The notes under the pieces are model-generated. The model saw only the letters and a list, made by a program, of their open reading frames with translations, was not told the DNA's origin and searched no databases. Position numbers and translations under genes: made by a program. Shown one piece after another: positions 24,584 to 35,672 of a stretch of 64,000 bases of DNA. This DNA comes from Hydractinia symbiolongicarpus. Taxonomy: Eukaryota; Cnidaria; Hydrozoa; Anthoathecata; Hydractiniidae. Each line of letters starts with the position of its first letter. Within the stretch, counting starts at the first letter, position 1. Location: the NCBI RefSeq assembly GCF_029227915.1, contig NC_079878.1:29849501-29913500 (forward strand), in the 5' to 3' direction.

Positions 24584-26410
24584 CATAAGACTTGTAGTTT
24601 TCAAAAATGTTTTCATTTTTGATGAGACCCTGAATAAAAGAAGTTTAATCGCCGGCAAACGAAAACCCGCGATTTCCCGTAAATCCCGGGCTTGGCCCGT
24701 ATAGTCGAATGTATACATAGAAAGTACCCAGGGAGTAAACTCATTTACCGAACGATTTTTTAAATTATTTTTCCACCACTAAAACGCATGAGACTTGTAG
24801 TTTTAAAAAAAGTTTTCATTCTTGATGAGACGCTTAATGAAAGGGGTTTAATCGCCGGCAAACGAAAACCCACGATTTCCCGTAAATCCCGGGCTTGGCC
24901 CGTATAGTCGAATGTATACAAAGAAAGTACCCAGGGAGTAAACTCATTTACCGAACGATTTTTTAAATTATTTTTCCACCACTAAAACGCCTGAGACTTG
25001 TAGTTTTTAAAATAGTTTTCATTCTTGATGAGACGCTTAATGAAAAGGGTTTAATCGCCGGCAAACGAAAACCCACGATTTCCCGTAAATCCCGGGCTTG
25101 GCCCGTATAGTCGAATGTATACAAAGAAAGTACCCTGTGAGTAAACTCATTTCCAGAACGATTTTTTAAATTATTTTTTCACTACTAAAACGCATAAGAC
25201 TTGTAGTTTTCAAAAATGTTTTCATTTTTGATGAGACCCTGAATAAAAGAAGTTTAATCGCCAGCAAACGAAAACCCACGATTTCTCGTAAATCCCGGGC
25301 TTGGCCCGTATAGTCGAATGTATACAAAGAAAGTACCCAGGGAGTAAACTCATTTACCGAACGATTTTTTAAATTATATTTCCACCACTAAAACGCATGA
25401 GACTTGTAGTTTTTAAAAAAGTTTTCATTCTTAATGAGACGCTTAATGAAAGGGGTTTAATCGCCGGCAAACGAAAACCCACGATTTCCCGTAAATCCCG
25501 GGCTTGGCCCGTATAGTCGAATGTATACAAAGAAAGTACCCTGTGAGTAAACTTATTTCCAGAACGATTTTTTAAATTATTTTTTCACTACTAAAACGCA
25601 TAAGACTTGTAGTTTTCAAAAATGTTTTCATTTTTGATGAGACCCTGAATAAAAGAAGTTTAATCGCCGGCAAACGAAAACCCGCGACTTCCCGTAAATC
25701 CCGGGCTTGGCCCGTATAGTCGAATGTATACATAGAAAGTACCCAGGGAGTAAACTCATTTACCGAACGATTTTTTAAATTATTTTTCCACCACTAAAAC
25801 GCATGAGACTTGTAGTTTTCAAAAAAGTTTTCATTCTTGATGAGACGCTTAATGAAAGGGGTTTAATCGCCGGCAAACGAAAACCCACGATTTCCCGTAA
25901 ATCCCGGGCTTGGCCCGTATAGTCGAATGTATACAAAGAAAGTACCCAGGGAGTAAACTCATTTACCGAACGATTTTTTAAATTATTTTTCCACCACTAA
26001 AACGCATGAGACTTGCAGTTTTCAAAAAAGTTTTCATTCTTGATGAGACGCTTAATGAAAGGGGTTTAATCGCCGGCAAACGAAAACCCACGATTTCCCG
26101 TAAATCCCGGGCTTGGCCCGTATAGTCGAATGTATACAAAGAAAGTACCCTGTGAGTAAACTCATTTCCAGAACGATTTTTTAAATTATTTTTTCGTTAC
26201 TAAAACGCATAAGACTTGTAGTTTTCAAAAATGTTTTCATTTTTGATGAGACCCTGAATAAAAGAAGTTTAATCGCCGGCAAACGAAAACCCACGATTTC
26301 CCGTAAATCCCGGGCTTGGCCCGTATAGTCGAATGTATACAAAGAAAGAACCCAGGGAGTAAACTCATTTACCGAACGATTTTTTAAATTATTTTTCCAC
26401 CACTAAAACG

Positions 26411-26577
26411 CATGAGACTTGTAGTTTTCAAAAAAGTTTTCATTCTTGATGAGACGCTTAAGGAAAGGGGTTTAATCGCCGCTTGGCCCGTATAGTCGAA
26501 TGTATACAAAGAAAGTACCCAGGGAGTAAACTCATTTACCGAACGATTTTTTAAATTATTTTTCCACCACTAAAACG
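26411..26577 (+). repeat. Truncated monomer, 167 bp, copy 3
   Basis: Same TCGCCG to CTTGG junction. This copy has CTTAAGGAAAGG instead of CCTAATGAAAGG. It marks long-range unit 3. Confidence 0.9.
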
Positions 26578-27389
26578 CATGAGACTTGTAGTTTTCAAAA
26601 AAGTTTTCATTCTTGATGAGACGCTTAATGAAAGGGGTTTAAGCGCCGGCAAACGAAAACCCACGATTTCCCGTAAATCCCGGGCTTGGCCCGTATAGTC
26701 GAATGTATACAAAGAAAGTACCCTGTGAGTAAACTCATTTCCAGAACGATTTTTTAAATTATTTTTTCACTACTAAAACGCATAAGACTTGTAGTTTTCA
26801 AAAATGTTTTCATTTTTGATGAGACCCTGAATAAAAGAAGTTTAATCGCCGGCAAACGAAAACCCGCGACTTCCCGCAAATCCCGGGCTTGGCCCGTATA
26901 GTCGAATGTATACAAAAAAAGTACCCAGGGAGTAAACTCATTTACAGAACGATTTTTTAAATTATTTTTTCACTACTAAAACGCATAAGACTTGTAGTTT
27001 TCAAAAATGTTTTTATTTTTGATGAGACCCTGAATAAAAGAAGTTTAATCGCCAACAAACGAAAACCCGCGATTTCCCGTAAATCCCGGGCTTGGCCCGT
27101 ATAGTCGAATGTATACATAGAAAGTACCCAGGGAGTAAACTCATTTACCGAACGATTTTTTAAATTATTTTTCCACCACTAAAACGCATGAGACTAGTAG
27201 TTTTCAAAAAAGTTTTCATTCTTGATGAGACGCTTAATGAAAGGGGTTAAATCGCCGGCAAACGAAAACCCACGATTTCCCGTAAATCCCGGGCTTGGCC
27301 CGTATAGTCGAATGTATACAAAGAAAGTACCCTGTGAGTAAACTTATTTACCGAACGATTTTTTAAATTATTTCTCCACCACTAAAACG

Positions 27390-30300
27390 CATGAGACTTG
27401 TAGTTTTAAAAAAAGTTTTCATTCTTGATGAGACGCTTAATGAAAGGGGTTTAATCGCCGGCAAACGAAAACCCACGATTTCCCGTAAATCCCGGGCTGG
27501 GCCCGTATAGTCGAATGTATACAAAGAAAGTACCCTGTGAGTAAACTTATTTACCGAACGATTTTTTAAATTATTTCTCCACCTCTAAAACGCATAAGAT
27601 TTGTAGTTTTCAAAAAAGTTTTCATTCTTGATGAGACGTTTAATGAAAGGGGTTTAATCGCCGGCAAACGAAAACCCACGATTTCCCGTAAATCCCGGGC
27701 TTGGCCCGTATAGGCAAAAGTATACAAAGAAAGTACCCAGGGAGTAAACTTATTTACCGAACGATTTTTTAAATTATTTTTCCACCACTAAAACGCATGA
27801 GACTTTTAGTTTTCAAAAAAGTTTTCATTCTTGATGAGACACTTAATGAAAGGGGTTTAATCGCCGGCAAACGAAAACCCACGATTTCCCGTAAATCCCG
27901 GGCTTGGCCCGTATAGTCGAATGTATACAAAGAAAGCACCTTGTGAGTAAACTCATTTACCGAACGATTTTTTAAATTATTTTTTCACTACTAAAACGCA
28001 TAAGACTTGTAGTTTTCAAAAATGTTTTCATTTTTGATGAGACCCTGAATAAAAGAAGTTTAATGGCGGGCAAACGAAAACCCGCGATTTCCCGTAAATC
28101 CCGGGCTTGGCCCGTATAGTCGAATGTATACATAGAAAGTACCCAGGGAGTAAACTCATTTACCGAACGATTTTTTAAATTATTTTTCCACCACTAAAAC
28201 GCATGAGACTTGTAGTTTTTAAAAAAGTTTTCATTCTTGATGAGACGCTTAATGAAAGGGGTTTAATCGCCAACAAACGAAAACCCACGATTTCCCGTAA
28301 ATCCCGGGCTTGGCCCGTCTAGTCGAATGTATACAAAGAAAGTACCCAGGGAGTAAACTCATTTACCGAACGATTTTTTAAATTATTTTTCCACCACTAA
28401 AACGCATGAGACTTGTAGTTTTCAAAAAAGTTTTCATTCTTGATGAGACGCTTAACGAAAGGGGTTCAATCGCCGGCAAACGAAAACCCACGATTTCCCG
28501 TAAATCCCGGGCTTGGCCCGTATAGTCGAATGTATACAAAGAAAGTACCCTGTGAGTAAACTCATTTCCAGAACGATTTTTTAAATTATTTTTTCACTAC
28601 TAAAACGCATAAGACTTGTAGTTTTTAAAAATGTTTTCATTTTTGATGAGACCCTGAATAAAAGAAGTTTAATCGCCGGCAAACGAAAACCCGCGATTTC
28701 CCGTAAATCCCGGGCTTGGCCCGTATAGTCGAATGTATACAAAGAAAGTACCCTGTGAGTAAACTCATTTACCGAACGAATTTTTAAATTATTTTTTCAC
28801 TACTAAAACGCATAAGACTTGTAGTTTTCAAAAATGTTTTCATTTTTGATGAGACCCTGAATAAAAGAAGTTTAATCGCCGGCAAACGAAAACCCGCGAT
28901 TTCCCGTAAATCCCGGGCTTGGCCCGTATAGTCGAATGTATACATAGAAAGTACCCAGGGGGTAAACTCATTTACCGAACGATTTTTTAAATTATTTTTC
29001 CACCACTAAAACGCATGAGACTTGTAGTTTTCAAAAAAGTTTTCATTCTTGATGAGACGCTTAATGAAAGGGGTTTAATCGCCAACAAACGAAAACCCAC
29101 GATTTCCCGTAAATCCCGGGCTTGGCCCGTATAGTCGAATGTATACAAAGAAAGTACCATGTGAGTAAACTCATTTACCGAACGATTTTTTAAATTATTT
29201 TTCCACCACTAAAACGCATGAGACTTGTAGTTTTCAAAAAAGTTTTCATTCTTGATGAGACGCTTAATGAAAGGGGTTTAATCGCCGGCAAACGAAAACC
29301 CACGATTTCCCGTAAATCCCGGACTTGGCCCGTATAATCGAATGTATGCAAAGAAAGTACCCAGGGAGTAAACTCATTTACCGAACGATTTTTTAAATTA
29401 TTTTTCCACCATTAAAACGCATGAGACTTGTAGTTTTAAAAAAAGTTTTCATTCTTGATGAGACGCTTAATGAAAGGGGTTTAATCGCCGGCAAACGAAA
29501 ACCCACGATTTCCCGTAAATCCCGGGCTGGGCCCGTATAGTCGAATGTATACAAAGAAAGTACCCTGTGAGTAAACTTATTTACCGAACGATTTTTTAAA
29601 TTATTTCTCCACCTCTAAAACGCATAAGATTTGTAGTTTTCAAAAAAGTTTTCATTCTTGATGAGACGCTTAATGAAAGGGGTTTAATCGCCGGCAAACG
29701 AAAACCCACGATTTCCCGTAAATCCCGGGCTTGACCCGTATAGGCAAAAGTATACAAAGAAAGTACCCAGGGAGTAAACTCATTTACCGAACGATTTTTT
29801 AAATTATTTTTCCACCACTAAAACGCATGAGACTTTTAGTTTTCAAAAAAGTTTTCATTCTTGATGAGACACTTAATGAAAGGGGTGTAATCGCCGGCAA
29901 ACGAAAACCCACGATTTCCCGTAAATCCCGGGTTTGGCCCGTATAGTCGAATGTATACAAAGAAAGCACCTTGTGAGTAAACTCATTTACCGAACGATTT
30001 TTTAAATTATTTTTTCACTACTAAAACGCATAAGACTTGTAGTTTTCAAAAATGTTTTCATTTTTGATGAGACCCTGAATAAAAGAAGTTTAATCGCGGG
30101 CAAACGAAAACCCGCGATTTCCCGTAAATCCCGGGCTTGGCCCGTATAGTCGAATGTATACATAGAAAGTACCCAGGGAGTAAACTCATTTACCGAACGA
30201 TTTTTTAAATTATTTTTCCACCACTAAAACGCATGAGACTTGTAGTTTTTAAAAAAGTTTTCATTCTTGATGAGACGCTTAATGAAAGGGGTTTAATCGC

Positions 30301-31446
30301 CAACAAACGAAAACCCACGATTTCCCGTAAATCCCGGGCTTGGCCCGTCTAGTCGAATGTATACAAAGAAAGTACCCAGGGAGTAAACTCATTTACCGAA
30401 CGATTTTTTAAATTATTTTTCCACCACTAAAACGCATGAGACTTGTAGTTTTCAAAAAAGTTTTCATTCTTGATGAGACGCTTAACGAAAGGGGTTCAAT
30501 CGCCGGCAAACGAAAACCCACGATTTCCCGTAAATCCCGGGCTTGGCCCGTATAGTCGAATGTATACAAAGAAAGTACCCTGTGAGTAAACTCATTTCCA
30601 GAACGATTTTTTAAACTATTTTTTCACTACTAAAACGCATAAGACTTGTAGTTTTCAAAAATGTTTTCATTTTTGATGAGACCCTGAATAAAAGAAGTTT
30701 AATCGCGGGCAAACGAAAACCCGCGATTTCCCGTAAATCCCGGGCTTGGCCCGTATAGTCGAATGTATACATAGAAAGTACCCAGGGAGTAAACCCATTT
30801 ACCGAACGATTTTTTAAATTATTTTTCCACCACTAAAACGCATGAGACTTGTAGTTTTTAAAAAAGTTTTCATTCTTGATGAGACGCTTAATGAAAGGGG
30901 TTTAATCGCCAACAAACGAAAACCCACGATTTCCCGTAAATCCCGGGCTTGGCCCGTCTAGTCGAATGTATACAAAGAAAGTACCCAGGGAGTAAACTCA
31001 TTTACCGAACGATTTTTTAAATTATTTTTCCACCACTAAAACGCATGAGACTTGTAGTTTTCAAAAAAGTTTTCATTCTTGATGAGACGCTTAACGAAAG
31101 GGGTTCAATCGCCGGCAAACGAAAACCCACGATTTCCCGTAAATCCCGGGCTTGGCCCGTATAGTCGAATGTATACAAAGAAAGTACCCTGTGAGTAAAC
31201 TCATTTCCAGAACGATTTTTTAAATTATTTTTTCACTACTAAAACGCATAAGACTTGTAGTTTTCAAAAATGTTTTCATTTTTGATGAGACCCTGAATAA
31301 AAGAAGTTTAATCGCCGGCAAACGAAAACCCGCGATTTCCCGTAAATCCCGGGCTTGGCCATAGTCGAATGTATACAAAGAAAGTACCCTGTGAGTAAAC
31401 TCATTTACCGAACGATTTTTTAAATTATTTTTTTACTACTAAAACG
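27390..31446 (+). repeat. 10-mer HOR (2030 bp), copy 2 with internal 3-mer duplication
   Basis: Copy 1 is 27390-29419 and copy 2 starts at 29420. Shared marks at a 2030 bp lag are GGGCTGGGCCCG (about 27495, 29525), CATAAGATTTG (27593, 29623), GACACTTAATG with GAAAGCACCTTG (27796, 29826) and GGCCCGTCTAG (about 28312, 30342). Copy 2 contains an extra A-A-B trimer: 30232-30840 is repeated at 30841-31446, seen by a third GGCCCGTCTAG and a third GGGGTTCAATCGCC. The last B there has a three-base deletion (CTTGGCCATAG). Confidence 0.85.
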
Positions 31447-34400
31447 CATAAGACTTGTAGTTTTCAAAAATGTTTTCATTTTTGATGAGACCCTGAATAA
31501 AAGAAGTTTAATCGCCGGCAAACGAAAACCCGCCATTTCCCGTAAATCCCGGGCTTGGCCCGTATAGTCGAATGTATACATAGAAAGTACCCAGGGGGTA
31601 AACTCATTTACCGAACGATTTTTTAAATTATTTTTCCACCACTAAAACGCATGAGACTTGTAGTTTTCAAAAAAGTTTTCATTCTTGATGAGACGCTTAA
31701 TGAAAGGGGTTTAATCGCCAACAAACGAAAACGCACGATTTCCCGTAAATCCCGGGCTTGGCCCGTATAGTCGAATGTATACAAAGAAAGTACCCAGGGA
31801 GTAAACTCATTTACCGAACGATTTTTTAAATTATTTTTCCACCACTAAAACGCATGAGACTTGTAGTTTTCAAAAAAGTTTTCATTCTTGATGAGACGCT
31901 TAACGAAAGGGGTTTAATCGCCGGCAAACGAAAACCCACGATTTCCCGTAAATCCCGGGCTTGGCCCGTATAGTCGAATGTATACAAAGAAAGTACCCTG
32001 TGAGTAAACTCATTTCCAGAACGATTTTTTAAATTATTTTTTCACTACTAAAACGCATAAGACTTGTAGTTTTCAAAAATGTTTTCATTTTTGATGAGAC
32101 ACTGAATAAAAGAAGTTTAATCGCCGGCAAACGAAAACCCGCGATTTCCCGTAAATCCCGGGCTTGGCCCGTATAGTCGAATGTATACAAAGATAGTACC
32201 CTGTGAGTAAACTCATTTACCGAACGATTTTTTAAATTATTTTTTCACTACTAAAACGCATAAGACTTGTAGTTTTCAAAAATGTTTTCATTTTTGATGA
32301 GACCCTGAATAAAAGAAGTTTAATCGCCGGCAAACGAAAACCCGCGATTTCCCGTAAATCCCGGGCTTGGCCCGTATAGTCGAATGTATACATAGAAAGT
32401 ACCCAGGGAGTAAACTCATTTACCGAACGATTTTTTAAATTATTTTTCCACCACTAAAACGCATGAGACTTGTAGTTTTAAAAAAAGTTTTCATTCTTGA
32501 GGAGACGCTTAATGAAAGGGGTTTAATCGCCGGCAAACGAAAACCCACGATTTCCCGTAAATCCCGGGCTTGGCTCGTATAGTCGAATGTATACAAAGAA
32601 AGTACCCAGGGAGTAAACTCATTTACCGAACGATTTTTTAAATTATTTTTCCACCACTAAAACGCATGAGACTTGTAGTTTTCAAAATAGTTTTCATTCT
32701 TGATGAGACGCTTAATGAAAGGGGTTTAATCGCCGGCAAACGAAAACCCACGATTTCCCGTAAATCCCGGGCTTGGCCCGGATAGTCGAATTTATACAAA
32801 GAAAGTACCCTGTGAGTAAACTCATTTCCAGAACGATTTTTTAAATTATTTTTTCACTACTAAAACGCATAAGACTTGTAGTTTTCAAAAATGTTTTCAT
32901 TTTTGATGAGACCCTGAATAAAAGAAGTTTAATCGCCGGCAAACGAAAACCCACGATTTCTCGTAAATCCCGGGCTTGGCCCGTATAGTCGAATGTATAC
33001 AAAGAAAGTACCCAGGGAGTAAACTCATTTACCGAACGATTTTTTAAATTATATTTCCACCACTAAAACGCATGAGACTTGTAGTTTTCAAAAAAGTTTT
33101 CATTCTTAATGAGACGCTTAATGAAAGGGGTTTAATCGCCGGCAAACGAAAACCCACGATTTCCCGTAAATCCCGGGCTTGGCCCGTATAGTCGAATGTA
33201 TACAAAGAAAGTACCCTGTGAGTAAACTCATTTCCAGAACGATTTTTTAAATTATTTTTTCACTACTAAAACGCATAAGACTTGTAGTTTTCAAAAATGT
33301 TTTCATTTTTGATGAGACCCTGAATAAAAGAAGTTTAATCGCCGGCAAACGAAAACCCGCGACTTCCCGTAAATCCCGGGCTTGGCCCGTATAGTCGAAT
33401 GTATACATAGAAAGTACCCAGGGAGTAAACTCATTTACCGAACGATTTTTTAAATTATTTTTCCACCACTAAAACGCATGAGACTTGTAGTTTTCAAAAA
33501 AGTTTTCATTCTTGATGAGACCCTGAATAAAAGAAGTTTAATCGCCGGCAAACGAAAACCCGCGATTTCCCGTAAATCCCGGGCTTGGCCCGTATAGTCG
33601 AATGTATACAAAGAAAGTACCCTGTGAGTAAACTCATTTACCGAACGATTTTTTGAATTATTTTTTCACTACTAAAACGCATAAGACTTGTAGTTTTCAA
33701 AAATGTTTTCATTTTTGATGAGACCCTGAATAAAAGAAGTTTAATCGCCGGCAAACGAAAACCCGCGATTTCCCGTAAATCCCGGGCTTGGCCCGTATAG
33801 TCCAAGGTATACATAGAAAGTACCCAGGGAGTGAACTCATTTATCGAACGATTTTTTAAATTATTTTTCCACCACTAAAACGCATGAGACTTGTATTTTT
33901 CAAAAAAGTTTTCATTCTTGATGAGACGCTTAATGAAAGGGGTTTAATCGCCGGCAAACGAAAACCCACGATTTCCCGTAAATCCCGGGCTTGGCCCGTA
34001 TAGTCGAATGTATACAAAGAAAGTACCCAGGGAGTAAACTCATTTACCGAACGATTTTTTAAATTATTTTTCCACCACTAAAACGCATGAGACTTGTAGT
34101 TTTCAAAAAAGTTTTCATTCTTGATGAGACGCTTAATGAAAGGGGTTTAATCGCCGGCAAACGAAAACCCACGATTTCCCGTAAATCCCGGGCTTGGCCC
34201 GTATAGTCGAATGTATACAAAGAAAGTACCCTGTGAGTTAACTCATTTCCAGAACGATTTTTTAAATTATTTTTTCGTTACTAAAACGCATAAGACTTGT
34301 AGTTTTCAAAAATGTTTTCATTTTTGATGAGACCCTGAATAAAAGAAGTTTAATCGCCGGCAAACGAAAACCCACGATTTCCCGTAAATCCCGGGCTTGG

Positions 34401-35672
34401 CCCGTATAGTCGAATGTATACAAAGAAAGTACCCAGGGAGTAAACTCATTTACCGAACGATTTTTTAAATTATTTTTCCACCACTAAAACGCATGAGACT
34501 TGTAGTTTTCAAAAAAGTTTTCATTCTTGATGAGACGCTTAATGAAAGGGGTTTAATCGCCGCTTGGCCCGTATAGTCGAATGTATACAAAGAAAGTACC
34601 CAGGGAGTAAACTCATTTACCGAACGATTTTTTAAATTATTTTTCCACCACTAAAACGCATGAGACTTTTAGTTTTCAAAAAAGTTTTCATTCTTGATGA
34701 GACGCTTAATGAAAGGGGTTTAATCGCCGGCAAACGAAAACCCACGATTTCCCGTAAATCCCGGGCTTGGCCCGTATAGTCGAATGTATACAAAGAAAGT
34801 ACCCTGTGAGTAAACTCATTTCCAGAACGATTTTTTAAATTATTTTTTCACTACTAAAACGCATAAGACTTGTAGTTTTCAAAAATGTTTTCATTTTTGA
34901 TGAGACCCTGAAAAAAAGAAGTTTAATCGCCGGCAAACGAAAACCCGCGACTTCCCGTAAATCCCGGGCTTGGCCCGTATAGTCGAATGTATACATAGAA
35001 AGTACCCAGGGAGTAAACTCATTTACCGAACGATTTTTTAAATTATTTTTCCACCACTAAAACGCATGAGACTTGTAGTTTACAAAAAAGTTTTCATTCT
35101 TGATGAGACGTTTAATGAAAGGGGTTTAATTGCCGGCAAACGAAAACCCACGATTTCCCGTAATTCCCGGCTTGGCCTGTGTAGTCGAATGTATACAAAG
35201 AAAGTACCCTGTGAGTAAACTCATTTCCAGAACAATTTTTTAAATTATTTTTTCACTACTAAAACGCATAAGACTTGTAGTTTTCAAAAACGGTTTCATT
35301 TTTGATGAGACCCTGAATAAAAGAAGTTTAATCGCCAACAAACGTAAACCCGCGATTTCCCGTAAATCCCGGGCTTGGTCCGTATAGTCCAATGTATACA
35401 TAGAAAGTACCCAGGGAGTAAACTCATTTACCGAACGATTTTTTAAATTATTTTTCCACCACTAAAACGCATGAGACTTGTAGTTTTCAAAAAAGTTTTC
35501 ATTCTTGATGAGACGCTTAATGAAAGGGGTTTAATCGCCGGCAAACGAAAACTCACGATTTCCCGTAAATCCCGGGCTTGGCCCGTATAGTCGAATGTAT
35601 ACAAAGAAAGTACCCTGTGAGTAAACTTATTTACCGAACGATTTTTTAAATTATTTTTCCACCACTAAAACG
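31447..35672 (+). repeat. A/B core, right part
   Basis: Class A and B monomers only. The stretch 32.8-34.9 kb repeats the marker order of 14.2-16.4 and 18.3-20.7 kb, including GTCCAAGG at 33801, CGTTAC and the deletion monomer at 34492. Monomers around 35.07-35.4 kb carry several private changes (AATTCCCGGCTTGGCCTGTG, AAACGGTTTC), which suggests less homogenisation near this edge. Confidence 0.8.
34492..34658 (+). repeat. Truncated monomer, 167 bp, copy 4
   Basis: Same 36 bp deletion junction, with the ancestral GACGCTTAATG on its left side, so this copy did not derive from copies 1 or 2 after they acquired GACGCCTAATG. Confidence 0.9.

Larger units (their letters stand above)
19773..26004 (+). 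repeat. Long-range repeat unit 2 (6232 bp, internally expanded)
   Basis: It starts with the same series as unit 1: ACTTGCAG, CGTTAC at about 19970, deletion monomer at 20179. It is longer because its interior was duplicated again. The TTATATTTCCACC marker occurs at 23287 and 25376 (lag 2089), and the 60 bp fragment occurs three times (21766, 22435, 24524). The two shorter intervals 21766-22434 and 22435-23103 are a 669 bp tandem duplication of fragment, B, A, A. Confidence 0.75.
26005..34085 (+). repeat. Long-range repeat unit 3 (8081 bp)
   Basis: It begins with ACTTGCAG, CGTTAC (about 26202) and the deletion monomer at 26411. It ends where the same series restarts, with CGTTAC at about 34277 and the deletion monomer at 34492. 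Its interior contains the separate 10-mer expansion at 27390-31446. The tail (TTATATTTCCACC at 33051, GTCCAAGG at 33801) has the same 750 bp spacing as 14391 to 15141. Confidence 0.7.

Noticed and set aside
15427-26004. Assembly artefact as cause of the 4346 bp duplication
   Set aside because: The copies differ by a monomer exchange (B at 16609 against A at 20955), an extra 60 bp fragment arrangement and scattered substitutions, so it is not a simple duplicated contig. Only spanning reads can fully exclude mis-assembly.
28405-31246. Pol III B-box-like GGTTCAATCGCC in three A monomers
   Set aside because: It arises from one T to C change in a few duplicated monomers, mismatches the B box at its end, and has no A box or terminator at suitable spacing.
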